From: Vespa crabro
Lineage: Eukaryota > Arthropoda > Insecta > Hymenoptera > Vespidae
Direction: 5' to 3'
DNA length: 64,000 nucleotides
Assembly (NCBI RefSeq): GCF_910589235.1
Contig: NC_060961.1
Coordinates: 2,645,001 to 2,709,000 of the forward strand
A model generated the notes under the pieces. That model did no database searches, was not told the DNA's origin, and was given only the letters and a program-made list of their open reading frames with translations. Below are positions 23,396 to 37,451 of this stretch, in pieces (the first letter of the stretch is position 1; the number at the start of each line of letters is the position of its first letter). The position numbers and the translations under genes are program-made.

Positions 23396-23814
23396 AGGTA
23401 TACATGTTATAAAATATAAAATATATGTAAATGCTTTAGATATTTTTTATGTCTGGATTGAATATAGATATTAAGTGTAAAAATAAAATATATTTATTAA
23501 AAAGACAATAAGTATTACTCTATTGGTTTATACCTCAGTAACAATATCTATTATAATTTATTTATAACAAAAAAATTTTAATATGTACATTCATATGTTA
23601 ATGAGAAGATTATGTTTTAATCTTTATAAAATTATATTTTTTAACTTTTTTATCTTAGAAACAGGATTGTATATTAATATTATTATTTATACGTAAAAAG
23701 GTGAAAAATCGTGGAAATCTTTTTAAATATTTCTAGAAACGTCCTTTATAATTTTGTTGATTTTAAATGGACATGCGCATAAACGTTTGCCGACGGTTGA
23801 TAACTACAGCGTAG
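23396..23814. other. IFT70-PSMD9 intergenic region
   Basis: IFT70 3' UTR with a polyadenylation hexamer AATAAA at 23482-23487, followed by the PSMD9 promoter and 5' UTR. No coding signal is seen. The block at 23770-23810 is less AT-rich and is the likely transcription start area of PSMD9. Confidence 0.55.
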
Positions 23815-24823
23815 ATGAAAACAAGAGAAAAAAGCAAAATGGTGGTCGATATGGAACTTCAAGAAGCAAAAGATGAGGTTCTTCGGTTTATAAAAGATAG
23901 AGATAAAATTGAATCCGATATACGCGCGCTGAGAGATGTATTAGATAGCGTATGTATTAAATTAAATATATTATTTTATATAACAAATGTCAAAGATAAT
24001 ATTTTTGTATGAGAAAAAAAAAACTTGTACTTCAAGTAGGATAATATGTTTTATTCTTAAATAAATTAATTATACATCTTAGAACCATGTGGGTATGGAT
24101 GATCCTCTGGTGGATTCTGAGGGGTATCCAAGACAGGATATCAACGTATATCAAGTCAGACATGCAAGGCATCGGATAATATGTATGTAAAATACTTGAA
24201 AGTATTATAATCAATTAGGGAATTTGATTATTTTGGATTCTTTTTAGGCCTTACAAATGATCACAAAGCATTGATGAAAAAGATAGAAGAAGGTTTACAT
24301 AAAGTACATTCTATTTTTGAGAATCAACCAGAAGAGCCCATAGCAACAACCAGCGACATTGAAGAACCATTTTCAACAGAACCTTTCCTGAGAGTAAATT
24401 TGGTGTCACCTTCTTCTCCAGCTGAAGTAGCAGTGTGTATAATGATGACACTATGAAGAAAAAAAATTGATTATCTTTATATGAAGAACAATATTAATTA
24501 TATTAATATAATCATGCAATATTATTAGACAAACGATTAGAATTATTAATTAGATTTAACATAAAAATGATTTGTGATATGTTCTTTTATTACAGGGGAT
24601 TCAAGTCGACGATCTGATAATAGAATTTGGCTCTATTAATTATGGAAATTTTAAGACCTTAAAGGATATCGCGACATTAGTAGAACACAGTAGGTATAAG
24701 TCTTTGGATATAAAACTTAAGCGTGGATCAAGTATCTTGGCCCTGACTTTAATACCACGTCCTTGGGATGGCAATGGTTTACTGGGATGTAATGTAATAC
24801 CTCTAGAAGTTGTTGAAAGATAA
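23815..24823 (+). CDS. PSMD9: 26S proteasome assembly chaperone PSMD9 (p27/Nas2)
   Basis: Four exons (23815-23949, 24083-24182, 24248-24432, 24596-24823) encode 215 residues; human PSMD9 has 223. The N-terminal Nas2 domain contains NHVGMDDPLVDSEGYPR, then VYQVRHARHRIICLTNDHKA. The C-terminal PDZ-like domain reads PFLRVNLVSPSSPAEVAGI, QVDDLIIEFGSINYGNF, and ends GLLGCNVIPLEVVER, as in the family. The protein chaperones assembly of the proteasome base, binding Rpt5 with Rpt4. Start choice: the ATG at 23815 is the first in frame; ATGs at 23839 and 23851 would remove 8 or 12 residues and cannot be excluded. Confidence 0.95.
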
Positions 24824-25179
24824 ATTATTATTATAAACTATAAGAAACCTGATGATTATACTTATACATATATATATATATATATACATATATATAAAGC
24901 TATTTTTATGCGTATTTTAATTGGCAATAAATTAATATTCATAAATATAATTTTTATGCTATTTTGCATTTTAATTCCTTCATTGTTATATTGTGCATTT
25001 AATAACGGATATAGATAAATTTCTTTGGTAGTACTTAACGATGATGTAATCCTTGGAAGGAGCTTTGGTCGCTGGCATTGTAACTTGATAAAGATAATCC
25101 ATCTGAGTGAGTTTCTAGTCAGCATTCCTTAACAGTCAGCATAGTATATAATGGAAATAACTCTGTTGAAAGTTAGTTA
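24824..25179. other. PSMD9 to orphan secreted gene interval
   Basis: AT-rich, with an (AT)n patch near 24866-24897. AATAAA at 24926-24931 is a plausible PSMD9 polyadenylation signal. I see no gene here. Confidence 0.5.
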
Positions 25180-25872
25180 ATGGGAAGTAGTATCAGCAAA
25201 ATGAATACCCAGGTGATCGTAAGTTGTATTTTTGTATTTTTTGCTTTTTTTATTGAAATAGTATTATTCAAGGAAATTTATTTTTAATACAGGTAGCATT
25301 TTGTCTATTTGTTTTTGTTTTTGGGGTATCATGCGAATCTACGTCGCTCGAACAATCTAATTCGTTACCTTTGACGTTCGTTTATGCTGTCTATCCGTTT
25401 TATAATACTGAAACGCTATTACAAGTTTGGAAAAATGATGAATCAGCCGAAGTTTACGCGAACGTAGTCACAGTGAATCCTGGTGAGCAGGAATTAACTG
25501 TTTTGAATGCCGGTGGTACAATCTCACGCAACGAAACTATTGATTCGAACGGGAATAGAAATCCACAAGTTCTGAAAAACGATGCTGAAAATGTAAATGC
25601 TGAACGTTTATCACAAACTAGACAGCAGCTTCGTAATTACGTGAGTTTTTTTATAATCTATGTATGAGTAAATATAATTCTGAATGATGATTTATTTAAT
25701 AAAATGAATATATTTTGGAATGTCTATTTGACTTTTACATTATATATTTTTTGACACTATATCATCTTTATATTTATTTAGAATATTGTATACTATAAAT
25801 TTCTTTCTTTTTTTTTTTTTTTTTTTTTTATAGAAAACTTGGCGCAGGAGTACAGATTTTCAAAATGAGTAA
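25180..25872 (+). CDS. Unrecognised small secreted protein
   Basis: Three exons (25180-25218, 25293-25640, 25834-25872) give 141 residues from the first ATG, or 134 from the ATG at 25201. I prefer the latter: MNTQVIVAFCLFVFVFG is a good signal peptide, with a cleavage site likely near VSC-ES. The mature part (about 110 residues) is hydrophilic. It has YAVYPFYNTETLLQVW, an N-glycosylation sequon (NET), and Asn- and Gln-rich stretches, then ends KTWRRSTDFQNE. It has at most one cysteine after the signal, so it is not a disulfide-rich venom or defensin type. All junctions are GT-AG and in phase. No family recognised; a lineage-restricted secreted protein or precursor is plausible. Confidence 0.7.
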
Positions 25873-28146
25873 AAGCATCACAAGGTCTATAAAGTTCTCG
25901 ATGGAGGATGGATTGGCATTCATAAAATAATTATGCTGGTATATATATTTTGAATATGTATAAAGTGCTTTGTAGTGAGTGTTATTAAACGCAAATGATA
26001 TTAAAGATAAAATATTTATTTAGTTTTCTTCCAAAAATCTCATTATCCTTATAAATCTCATCGTATATATATATAAATATATAATTTGTATTTAATTCTC
26101 TATCGAATTAATTTCGTAAGTTAATTTCCGATGATAGTTTTTGATATTAAATTCGTTTTTATAGAATTCTAGATTTATTTCTTTTCGTAACGCGAAGAAT
26201 ACGTAGATCGGATAAATCTTTGATAAGGCCGAAGTAAAATGCTAAATATAGATATGTTACGCTCGATAAACTATTAGCGTAAACGTAAAATTGTTACGTC
26301 AATGCCATTGGATTACGTATGAAGTATATAATACGTAGATACCGAAATATCCCATTAATATCCATGAATGGGCGTGTCATTCAGTAGGATTTTTTTTTTT
26401 TTCAAAAGGATAAAAAATGATGATCGTAGGAAGTAGAATAAAACGATGATATATATATTAACGAGATATAATAAAGTTAATTAAGAAAAAATATAATTCT
26501 ATTTTATAAATCGATTCATTCGATTTTTATCTATCGATCTCGATTATATTTAATGCCGAGAATTCATCTAATTTAATTTAATTTATTTCAAAATGATTTA
26601 TTTTTTTGTTTGGTTTCTAGAATAATGCTGCCTCGTAGTACATTGTTATCCCTCTCACAAACTTTTGTTCAGTCGAATAAAAGTGCCAAGCAATCGAGAT
26701 TCGTTTTGTTAGAGTTCCACTCGCTTCGTTCGGATCAAGAACGAAAAGGGTGAACGCCCTTCATCGTTCCGTTTCTCTCTTTCTTTTTTTTGGGGGGGAG
26801 AGGGTTGCGTTCAACATTGCATGGAACTTGCGCGCCACGTAGTTGAACAAGGTGAAAAAGGGCTTGCGCAAGCATTCTGTAATTACGGCGATTCGCTGCA
26901 ATTAAAGCTCGGTTAGCCTTAGCCACGGCACGTGGATCGCGTGAAGAAATCCATCTGCCTTCGCGATTTTCTCCATTTCGAATTCTTCTTTATTTTTTAA
27001 TTTAAAAGAGAGATCATTATAAAAGATCTAACGGTTCCGGTCAAACAAATTTCTAATATTTCGTACGAATCATTTTGTATTAATAATAACTAATAAAAAT
27101 AATCATGTATTTGTAAAAATTTCGATACTTCTTGGAATTTTTATTTCTTTTTTTGTTTTTTCTTACAAACAAACGATCATTCCATTACCGTATGACTGCA
27201 ATGTTTGTACTGTATCGAAAATGTTATCTCGATATCATACGAATGCACATAATTATATGACATTATTGTGAATTAGTTAGTTAATAAAAGAACGTATATC
27301 ATAATGAATAGTTTTGTTGAAATATTATATCTGAAATTCACTGTAAAATGTTATTTCTTCTAAGGGAAAGATATTGTAAATATATAAGATAAATGATAAG
27401 AATATATAAGGAAAAAATGGATCGAATAAATCCCACATATATTATCATTGCTTCGTGTTATGCATACGTTCACATAGTAAATATGGAAAGAGTATATACG
27501 ATCAAACGAAAAAAACTTCTTGAGATCGATTTTTTATTAGAATGCAACTCTTAGGTTGAAGCTATTCATAGCTTATTGAAGAAAGAAGTATGGCTTAGGA
27601 CGTCATATTTGAATTATATCACCTTTTAGAGATATTGACGTTTGGTCCAAGCGGTCGAATATTCTACTGTTTCCTCTTTTTTGAGATGATTTATTAGAGA
27701 TAATAAACTTAATAATGTAATGAACCGAAGACAATAAGACGTTTGGTTATTATTGTTAAGTTCTTTTTCTATCTTTCTTCATTTATTCTAACTATTTCTA
27801 TTTCTATCTTCGTTATTCAGGTTAATGCGATTTTGGAGTAGGAAGTTTGGCTACTTGCCGTCGTATCCGACGAACATCAACCCATCCGGCCCTATTCAAC
27901 CTTTGATACACGCCAGTTGCCAACTACTACGTGCGTAAACGCGCTCAGGAAGGTTCCCACTGTCATCTCGAGCTTTGCTAATTAGTGGCCTGTTTCGCTC
28001 TTTCTCTCCTTTAGTGTCACGGAGAATATGTTCGCGCGTTAACTCGTTGCAGAAATACGCCTCCTTTGGCTACGATAAGGTGCGGTCACTCTAGTATGTT
28101 CATTAAGCAAATAGAGACAATGGAAGGTAAACGTGAGAAGCGAGAA

Positions 28147-28189
<43 letters not shown>

Positions 28190-31084
28190 GAGAGAGAGAG
28201 AGAAGAATACAAAAATATCCATTGTCCTTTAATCGACGACTTTTCTATGCTCGAACTTTTTTAAAAACTTTCTAATAAATGCTTTTACATTCGATTACGT
28301 TCTATTGGCGGGTAATGATAGTTCGTCAGATGATGACGATAATAAAAGTCTTTTTTCATAATTATTCATAATGAGAAATAGATGACCTTATTTATTATTT
28401 AATTATGTTTATTTATGGATTTTCCATAATTACGAAAATAATTATTTATAAGAATAATAAATATACCCCCCTGGAAATATCCGAAACTTCATGTCAGAAG
28501 ATAATAATAAATAAGACAATTTTGTTTTAGATTCTTCTTATTGTTATATGTGTTTTATTTTTAGTTTTATACACCTGTATGAATACGTTGTTTGTCATTA
28601 TGTAATTAAATAATGTTCTTACCAATAGATAACATTCCTAAAGATTATTATCGACAAAGTAGTACGTAAAGATTTACATATACATATTTTCGTGCGCAAT
28701 AGTCATAAAATTATTTTAGAATTTTATTTAATCTATTTATCTATTGAAATATGATTAACAATGTAAAATGTAAATACTTTAATAGTTTAATTAAAATTAG
28801 AAATAAAAGATTATTAAAATATGCAGCCATTCGGCCATTAATTATTCGCAGTTGCGTTCTTTATTTTGCAAAATATAGTCGTAAATGGAAATAAAGGATG
28901 CATTAAATATGATACTTTGATTTACAATATATTTTTTTGTAATACGATTTTTTTATTTGATATGCCCTGATATAGTTAAACTTTCATCTTTAAAATCAGA
29001 CCTTATTTATTAAAATCGATACGCCTGGATTCATTGCTGTTGGATTCATGGAATAAACCATTATAAAACATGATGAACAGCCTTAGCCATTTTTTCCTTC
29101 CAATTTTTTTTTTCCTTTTGGAAACTGCTACTGCTTCGAAAAAAAAAAGAAAAAAAAAAAAAACGAAAACGATTTGAATCGGATGGCGTTTCAACGATTA
29201 ATGTATTTTTAGCTCTCGCGAAAGTGGAGAATTTCGTTCGTTCCGGCAAATAAAAAAGTATATAGAAGGATGTAGGGACTTCCATCCGATTTCAATTTTT
29301 CGGCAATATTCATTCTGTGAGGGGATTATTCACGTACAACTCGTAACGTGATTTCGAATCTTTTTCCCGTCTGTGAAACATTAGATCGAAATCCATTCCG
29401 AGATCGTGAAAAAATAAAACGATCACAAAAAAGTCGTCCCATATGAAATCGATCATTTTACAGATTTTCAAATTAATCTTTTTTAGAGGAGAAAGTTAAA
29501 TTGAATTAAAAATTGTATTATACTTATTGTTAAAATAAAATTTATATGGATGATTATTTGGATTAGGATAATCATTTTATCGATCGATTAATATAAACAG
29601 AATTGAAATTATTTTCAATTGTAATCTTTGATCAATTAGTAAGATTAAAAATGTTCCATCGATCAATGGAAAAGATCGTGTATGACGAGAGGGCGAACAT
29701 AGATGTCTACAAGATGACATTACAATGTGGAGGAATGTCAAAGCGACCAGTCGCGTGACATTTCCTACCCGTAGGATCCGCCTTGTAATAACTTTGGTCG
29801 AGGCATGCCGAAGGCATGTCCTTCTAACATATACGTATACATACATCTTATGTATAGATGCGTACGTACACGTACCATCTATATACCATCGTACACTATC
29901 ATCGTATTTACGGCTACCTAGTTATCTATTCGCTTCATCTACGTGCACGTATATCCGTAAACTCTTCTCTTTATCGTTTATAAGCGATATATAAGCCGAT
30001 GTAATGAATCTTTTCTAACATTGAAATCATTTTCATAAATTGTACGAGGTTAAAATTACGAAAAAGATATGTGTATGTGTATGTACTATACGTATATGTA
30101 TATCATTTCATGGATTTTTTTTATATTTTCAGATAATTAATGAATTCGTTGAAATGCTCGAATCGTTTTCATATATTTAATTATTTGAAAGATCAACATC
30201 GATGAAGATTATTATTTTATTGATAGTGAAAAGTATGCTTGCAATTTATCTAATTTCTTTTCTTTTTCTTTTTTTGGCAATGTAGAATCTATGGGTATCA
30301 TTCTTAACGAGTATCATTCATGTAGAAGAGAATTCTGATAGTTTCTGGAAGATTTAAGATCGTGGCTTGAAGATCGCAAGGAAAATGTGGTCAAGGATGT
30401 AACGGAATTACGTCTGAAAAGTATTTTCAGTAAGCCACGTCGTTGCCGTTCTCTGCTTTTCCTCTCTGCTTCTACCCTCCGGAGAAATGATAGATGGCCA
30501 GGAACTATGTCGCAAAGCGAGCGAGCTTCGTCTTTTTGTCGAAATAATCTCGCGGTAGAATTTTAGTGGAACGCGATAACGTCTCCGCAACGACCCTGGG
30601 ATGTTCTAAAGCGATTAATATATTACCAGCTCGTGGACGATATCTTCTTGGTTATTCGGCCATTATTAACGCATTTTGCTGTTAATTTTCTCATTTCGAG
30701 AGTCACCGGTGCAAGAAGATCTAAGTTATATAGTTGTCCTTACAGTTAACATATACATTTATATAAATGTAAATATATATCTTAAATGTCATCTAAAATG
30801 TGAATCGAAATGCGATTAATTTTATACGATCAAAATATGTATCAACGTTTACAATTTATCTTAATCAGAAGTCTAGACACCGAGACTACAGAAGACGTGT
30901 TTAATGATATTTAGTTAATATTCAAGAAATGTTACATTTTCTGGAAACATAAGAAAGACTTGAGATTAGTTCATTCATTATGAGATCTTTCGAAATCTTC
31001 ATATTGAAGTTGGTGGGCATTAGTTTGAGCATTATTGTTAAAATAAGCTTTTCTTCTTATAATTTTTAAGATATGTATTTATTT
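25873..31084. other. 5.2 kb noncoding interval with GC-richer islands
   Basis: No coding region is supported on either strand. Mostly AT-rich, with islands of more balanced composition at about 26640-26960, 27830-28100, 29690-29960 and 30400-30720. The open frames in them are short and resemble no family. The interval separates the orphan secreted gene from the 3' end of a coiled-coil gene. It could hold regulatory elements or an unseen noncoding RNA. Confidence 0.5.
28149..28203. repeat. (GA)n microsatellite
   Basis: About 27 GA units with one GGG interruption near the middle. A 69-codon open frame across it is spurious. Confidence 0.9.
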
Positions 31085-34000
31085 TTAAAAATTATTACTT
31101 TCTCCTTGAGCAAATTTACAATCATCGAATTTAAAATTGAGGATACCCAAAGATTCCTTCATCAACGTATAATCCTTAAGGATACCATTGAGTTCGTTTT
31201 CAAAATCGTGCGAGTTCTCAACCGAGACGGTATACTTATTAACGTTCTTTAACGTACCTATCAATTTGTTTTCCAATCTTGCATCAAGCGTTTTCAGTTT
31301 TTCGTAAGAATTCTGTAAATCGCCAATTTTCGTTCTAAAATCAGAGTTTGTCTTTCTAAGGACCATGAGTTCGTCCTTCAAAGCGATTTTTTCAATCTTC
31401 AGGTTATTCACTTCTTGCCGAGCCTCGTCCAATCGTATTCCGAGAGTTTGCTTCTCGTCTCTGAGCTTTATCAACTCGATCTTAAGAGCTTTCAGTTCAT
31501 CGAGAGCACGGCGAAGCTCATTGACGGTTTTGTCTTTATCAGTGATCGCAGCGTGCATGCTATCTCGCAAAATATCAATTTCAGCTTTCAAAGCACCGTT
31601 AACAATTTTCATTCTCGAGAGAATGTTAGTCAATGTATCAAACTTTTCTTTTAAATCCAGACCAGGTGTTAAAGTCTCCTGATTTGTCTCGCTTGGCGAA
31701 ACAAGTTGTTGAGAATTTGGCTCGACTTGAGTTTCGCTCTCTTGACTTTTCATAGAAACTCTTCGAAATTCCATGATTTCTAAATGATCGGACCGCTTGT
31801 CTCTACTAGTATTACTTTTAATTCGAGCCAATTCGATTTTGATCTTCCTATTTTCGATTCTTAAATTAGTCAATTCTAATTTTAAACTTTCGTTCGCTAG
31901 TCTCAATTTTTTCGTATCATTCTTCTTCTTTGACTTGCCCTTGCCCTTGATTTTATCAGCTGATCTTTCATATTCCATAGTTTTTTTCTCATTTGTCTCC
32001 TCGTTTTCGTACAACCTAGTATCCTCTTCTTCGTTGAATTCCAAGTTTTGCAGTTGTTCGAGGAATTCGTTCGAACGAGCTTTCAACGCTTCGTTCTCCG
32101 AACGTAAAGCTTCGTTGCTAACTTGCAGACTTTTCGCATGATTATCAAGTATTCTGTACTCGTTCCTCATTTCGTTGTATTTCCTATGCAATTCTTCGAC
32201 TGTTCTCCTCAGTTCGGAATTCCTAGATTTCGCTTCGTCAGATTCGATTCTCGACTTATTCAATTCCACGGAAAGATATTCACATTCGGTTCTCGTTTTA
32301 TTTAGGTGATCCTTCAACGTGAAGTTCTCTTCATTGAGTTCCTTCGTACGCATTATCAGGTGATTCTTTTCCGTTGAGATCACGCGTAATAGAGCCTCTG
32401 TTTCGTTATTCTTTATGGTCAATGCATTTAGATCGTTGCTGAGCGTTGAATTTTCCGTTTGAAGATCTTTGAGCTTTTCGTTGGTTCGCTCAAGGACATT
32501 TGCGATCTCGTTTGAGCGTATTTTCCAATTGTTCGCTTCCTCATCTAACGATGACTGAATTATTTGGAATTTTGCCACTTCCTCCAAAAGCGAATTATTT
32601 TTCATATTCAATTCGTCGATCATTGATTTAATTGACTTTCTTTCGGCTCCCAGTTCTAAGATTTCACCCTTCAGTTTGTTATTTTCTTTATCGTAACGAT
32701 CAACTTTAGTTTCTAAAGTTGCATGTTTAGATAACAGCAATTTGTATTCTTCATGAGTCTCTTCCATCACACTCGATCGTTGTCTCAGCATTTCGTTTTC
32801 TGAAGTTAAACGTACGACGTCGAGCTCGATCTTTTTACTTTCAGAATTCATCATATCGAGCTTCTCTTTCAGATCATTTATCGTATTTCTCGCTTCATTC
32901 AATTTACGTTCTAATTGTTCACGCAAATTTTCTTTCTCCGACGTTTGCATTGACTTCTTCAATTCTTCGTTCAATTCTCTCGATACTGCTTCTAGATTTC
33001 TCTCAAGTTTCAATTTTGACGCACGAATTGTAGACAATTCCTCGTTTCTTTCCTTCAACAGTTTATTCATTTTCTCGGTTTCCGTGAATAAATGCTTTTT
33101 ATCGTTCTGTAGATTCTGTAGTAAGACATAAATAATGAACATTTATACGAAGTAACATATATACGATAAAGGAATCGTTACCTGTAATTGTGTTGTCGAA
33201 TTATTCAATTCGGCTTTCATTCGTCGCATCTCTTCCAGCCGATTTCTCGAATCCTTTTCGAATTCGTCGATCTCCTTGCTAAGGTTCGTATTTTTCTCTC
33301 TCGTTTTCTCCAATTCCTTTTTACCCCATTCGAGTTTTTCCTTTAATACACTCATGATTTCCTCTTTATTCGATAATTCGACTTTCGACTTGACCAACAA
33401 TTCTTCCAGTTCTTCGATTCTTTCCAATAATTTCGTGTCGTTGCCAGAATAAATGGTACCTTCTAGATCCCTCGATTGAGAACACAATTCGTCGATGAGT
33501 TTTTTCAATTCTCCGAGCGTTTTCGGCTGAGACGTTCGTGGATTATCTTCATTTGGATTTGTATCAAATTCGCTGATCTTTCCTTTGCATCTCTTCAATG
33601 TCTCTTCCAACTCTGTTAATCTCTTAAAGTACTCGAGACAGCTAGTACCACCTAGTTTACAGTTAGCCACGGGCTCGATCTTCAAGTATGCAAGCTCGAT
33701 ATTCGTTTGTTCTATAATTTTCTCTAATGTTTCTACACTTTTAACGTAATCCTTCTTTATTTTCAATTTCTTCTCGTCTTTACATTTTTCCGTGAGAATT
33801 AAAGAATTCTTTAATTCCTCGTGCAATTGTCTTAGGATCAATCGAACTTCGACGATCTTCGTTACGTAACGAAAGCAATCAGGATTGCCAGTAGTTATAA
33901 GGGCACGTCGATCGTTTCTCAGTTTGTTTCCCAATTCGTTCATCGTCTTATCGATCTTTCCAATTATTTTCATGTACTTCCAAAAGTCGAAACTATTATT

Positions 34001-34564
34001 CCAAGAACTAACGTCAATATTTTTCTTAAGATAATCCACGTTCATTTTTAATCGTCGCAAAATATTTTGGAATTCAATGATCCTCTTACGAAAATTTTCT
34101 GGATCGCCGGTTTTGATTCTTAACATGGCTTTGATCTTATCGATCTCGTAACGCAATTGTCCATTCTCGCAATTCGATTTGTAAAGATCCTCGTTGGCGT
34201 TCACTAATTCCTCTGAGAGATTTGGCACCGTTACAGCAACTCTACCTATGATATCCTTAAAAATGATCTCCATTGTACGATCGCCACTTGCAAATTCTCG
34301 TAATTTCGATTTTAATTGCTCGATAGTCTCGATATGTTCATTGCCATTCCATCGTTTCTCTTCGGCTTCTCGAACTCGTCTCTTCAATCGTTGAATCTCA
34401 TTATTAAGACGCTTTTTCTCATTGGCGAATTTCTCTTTAATCTTAACGATATTGTCTCGCAATTTGCACGCAGTCCCTCGCGTTATATCGTTCTCCGCTT
34501 CGGCCAATGCATTTCTTAAATTACTTATTTTCATCTCGAAGCTATTGCCACTTTTAGTAGACAT
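31085..34564 (-). CDS. Long coiled-coil protein (gene C), function unknown
   Basis: Two exons on minus (34564-33182 and 33115-31085), joined across a 66 nt intron in phase, encode 1137 residues. Nearly the whole protein is predicted coiled coil: dense heptads rich in Leu, Glu, Lys, Asn and Arg, with few prolines. A short basic break (KGKGKSKKKNDTKKLR) sits in the middle of exon 2. A Ser/Gln/Thr/Pro-rich linker (about SQESETQVEPNSQQ to LTPGLD) follows it. There is no signal peptide or transmembrane segment. It faces away from the plus-strand coiled-coil genes across a 2 kb gap. One N-terminal stretch (IKEKFANEKKRLNNEIQRLK) aligns with gene A. Generic resemblance to myosin tails or golgins comes from composition alone and I do not infer function. 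AATAAA lies directly after the stop. Confidence 0.85.
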
Positions 34565-36546
34565 TTTTAATTGCTTCCTAGTTTCAGTGAGTTTATCCTT
34601 TTTTTTTTTTCTTCTTGTTCCTTTTCCACGTTCTTCTTTTCGTCAGTCTCGTGTGATCATCTCGACGAAGTTTTATTAATAATCTTTGAAGGTTAAATGT
34701 TTTAATTTTATTTCTTTCTTCTTTGCAAACAACTACTATTTTACTTTCCTTTAATGATTTCTCGCAAGAACGCACAATTCTTATCGTATCTCTCCGTGAA
34801 TTTATTTCCTTTATTTGAATTCAAATCGATAGGGTTAAGTGTTACTCGAAATTAATTACTTTTTAAATTTTCTCTTCCTTCCCCGGTTAAATACTTGTAT
34901 GATTAACGTTCTGAGAGATTAGAGAAACGAGCAATCTCGATGATATCGGGGATACTTCGCATTTCTTCGATCATTGACGTCAATTCGTAGCTGTTAAATT
35001 ATTAAAAATGTAATCGGCTCGCTTCGGTGGTAGATTCACTTTCGAACGATGATGCATTGTGACTCTTTAGCGACACTTTTGTTCTCTCCTACGAGAGAGA
35101 ACAAAATTTATATACGCTTTAATTTATAACTTTTGACCAGTGATTTTGATTGAAATGCCCGAAGTTTCGTATAATACGTTGAAAACAAAGTTCGATCATC
35201 GATCTTATTACATCTCGTTCTTCTCTGATAGTCAATGATAATCGATCGATTATTATTATTTAAAATAAAAATCAGTTGAGAACATATTAATTTATATACT
35301 TATCACTCACGTATATGTTTTACACGTCGAAAACATTTTCTTCGTCGTTCGCAATTACTGATAGAATTTAATTGACGATGTATATCGTTCGATAAGATCT
35401 TCGATGTAATCGGACATGACTCAAAGTACTCTCGAAGCTCTCGAAAGCAAAGGAACGAGGGTATCGTTTTCCAAGTTACTCGATATCGGATCGCGTTATA
35501 AGAGACGATAGTATAACGAGAAATTGCGAGAAGGAGCGTGTTCAATGAAGCGAAGAGAATTTAACGCGAAGTCACTGTGTCGCAAACGTCGATATAATTC
35601 TTCGTTCGGAGAAATGAGGAAAGTTACGTTCTCGAGAACCAGAGAGTATGATTTTTCGAGGGATGAAAAGGCACTAGGCGCCTTCGAGTCGAAAGAGAGA
35701 AACTTTTCAGGCCTTTTTAATTGCCCCACTCACGATCAGATATGATGAAATTTTGTTCTTTAAAAATGAGACGTTTCTTTGATTCCTTGCTCGATTTAAA
35801 CCAAATTTTTAACAAACATTATTTCATTATATCTAAGTTCTTCGGACGGCACATGATATAGGATTATTGAGAAAAGGTAATTAATTTAATGACGATGAAA
35901 GAAATGAACACAGATTAAACTTTACTATCTGATACGTCAATATATTTTTAAATTTAATTATACTTCAAATTTTATAATTTGGTAAAGACAATTAATTAAA
36001 AGTTGATTAATATCTATTTCTAAAGTCAAATTATTTGGAGAGCTTGATTTGAAATTATTTTATTATTATAAGATAATTTCCTTTATTATATCCTTCATTA
36101 AGATACTATATTTTTATTGACATACTGATACAATCTTTTTTTTTTTATGATTAAATCGTATTAAAAGAGTTCATGAATATGAAAAATCGAGGTTATCGAT
36201 CAATCGACATTGTTAATCGATAATAAAAGGATAACGCCTATATTTGATTGACGTCAAGGAATCCCTAAGATTTAATGTTAAGTTTTTATCGAAAAAGTTA
36301 CTCATGCTGACATAGTTTCGCAGCGAAGTAATGTGTTAGGCTTTTTCCATGATAACTTAAAATTCTCGTGCAACTCACTCGCATCGGTGATTCGACGACA
36401 GTGAGAGCAATAAAAAATATCTGAAGTGTGAGGGCGTAACCTAAAAAATTTCTTTCCCTTTTTTATTTTAACTCTTTCTTTAATCTTTTTCCTTTCTTTT
36501 TCCTTTTTTTTTCTTTTTTTTTTTTTTTTTTTTTGATTAAAGAAGA
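34565..36546. promoter_or_regulatory. Divergent region between coiled-coil genes C and A
   Basis: 2 kb between two start codons that point away from each other, so it should contain both promoters. 35030-35740 is more CpG-rich than its surroundings. Open frames there (up to 80 codons on both strands) overlap one another and resemble nothing. Just before gene A, a 22-base T run (36513-36534) followed by an AG looks like a splice acceptor, so gene A may have an upstream noncoding exon. Confidence 0.5.
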
Positions 36547-36835
36547 ATGGCAAACCCAGGTGTTTGTCCGTGTGGATGCGACATACCACCGTCTCGTGTT
36601 TCCTTACATTCACCGAGCGAGCCATGCTGTTGTTGCGTCTATGATCCTTTCAGTGATAATTCGAAGGAGTCAGAGATCCGGGATCTTTCGTTTGCCTTAA
36701 AAAAGCTTGCAGTAATGCGCTGCCAAATGAAGAAATGGCGGATGGAGAGACTTCAGCTTGAAAGCGAAACTAGGTCTCTGAAACAAGCTCTACAATCATT
36801 CGGTACCATCATATCTTGAGTGTTGCGTTGAACAA

Positions 36836-36873
<38 letters not shown>

Positions 36874-37394
36874 TTTTTAAACTATTTTTATTTTTATCTT
36901 AATTTTTTTTCTTAGGGACACTCGTTTTCTCTCCCTCTCTCTTGCACTCTCTTTATTTGTCTCTTCTTAAATTTTAGCTTGTTTCGCCCGTGATTATTCG
37001 CTTCTTTTTTATGAAATAACTAGAGAAACATTTGATTTGGTCGAAATAATGTCTCAACGCTTTGTAGGCGTTGATACGAACGTCGCGTTAAAACCAGATC
37101 CTCTGATTGTGCATTATCGCCAAGAGAACGAAAGACTACAAAATGCAAATGAAGAGCTCAAGGAAAAGCTGAAGAATCTCGATGAGAGTCTTGCCGAACG
37201 TGAGTGTTGGGAAGATCCTGAAGAGGAGGTTATATATGTCAGGGAGAAGATGAAAACGTTGAAAGAACATTTCGTTGCTGAAAAGAAACAGTAATTTATT
37301 CTTAACTATGTTAATTATCTAACATCAGATTAATAAAATGTCAAGTAGTTGTATTAATTAAATTTTATATAACGATGAACATTTATCCATATTA

Positions 37395-37451
<57 letters not shown>

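Noticed and set aside
31365..32305. Plus-strand open frames opposite gene C
   Set aside because: Antisense shadows of the coiled-coil exon. They are Ser/Phe-rich with no motif.
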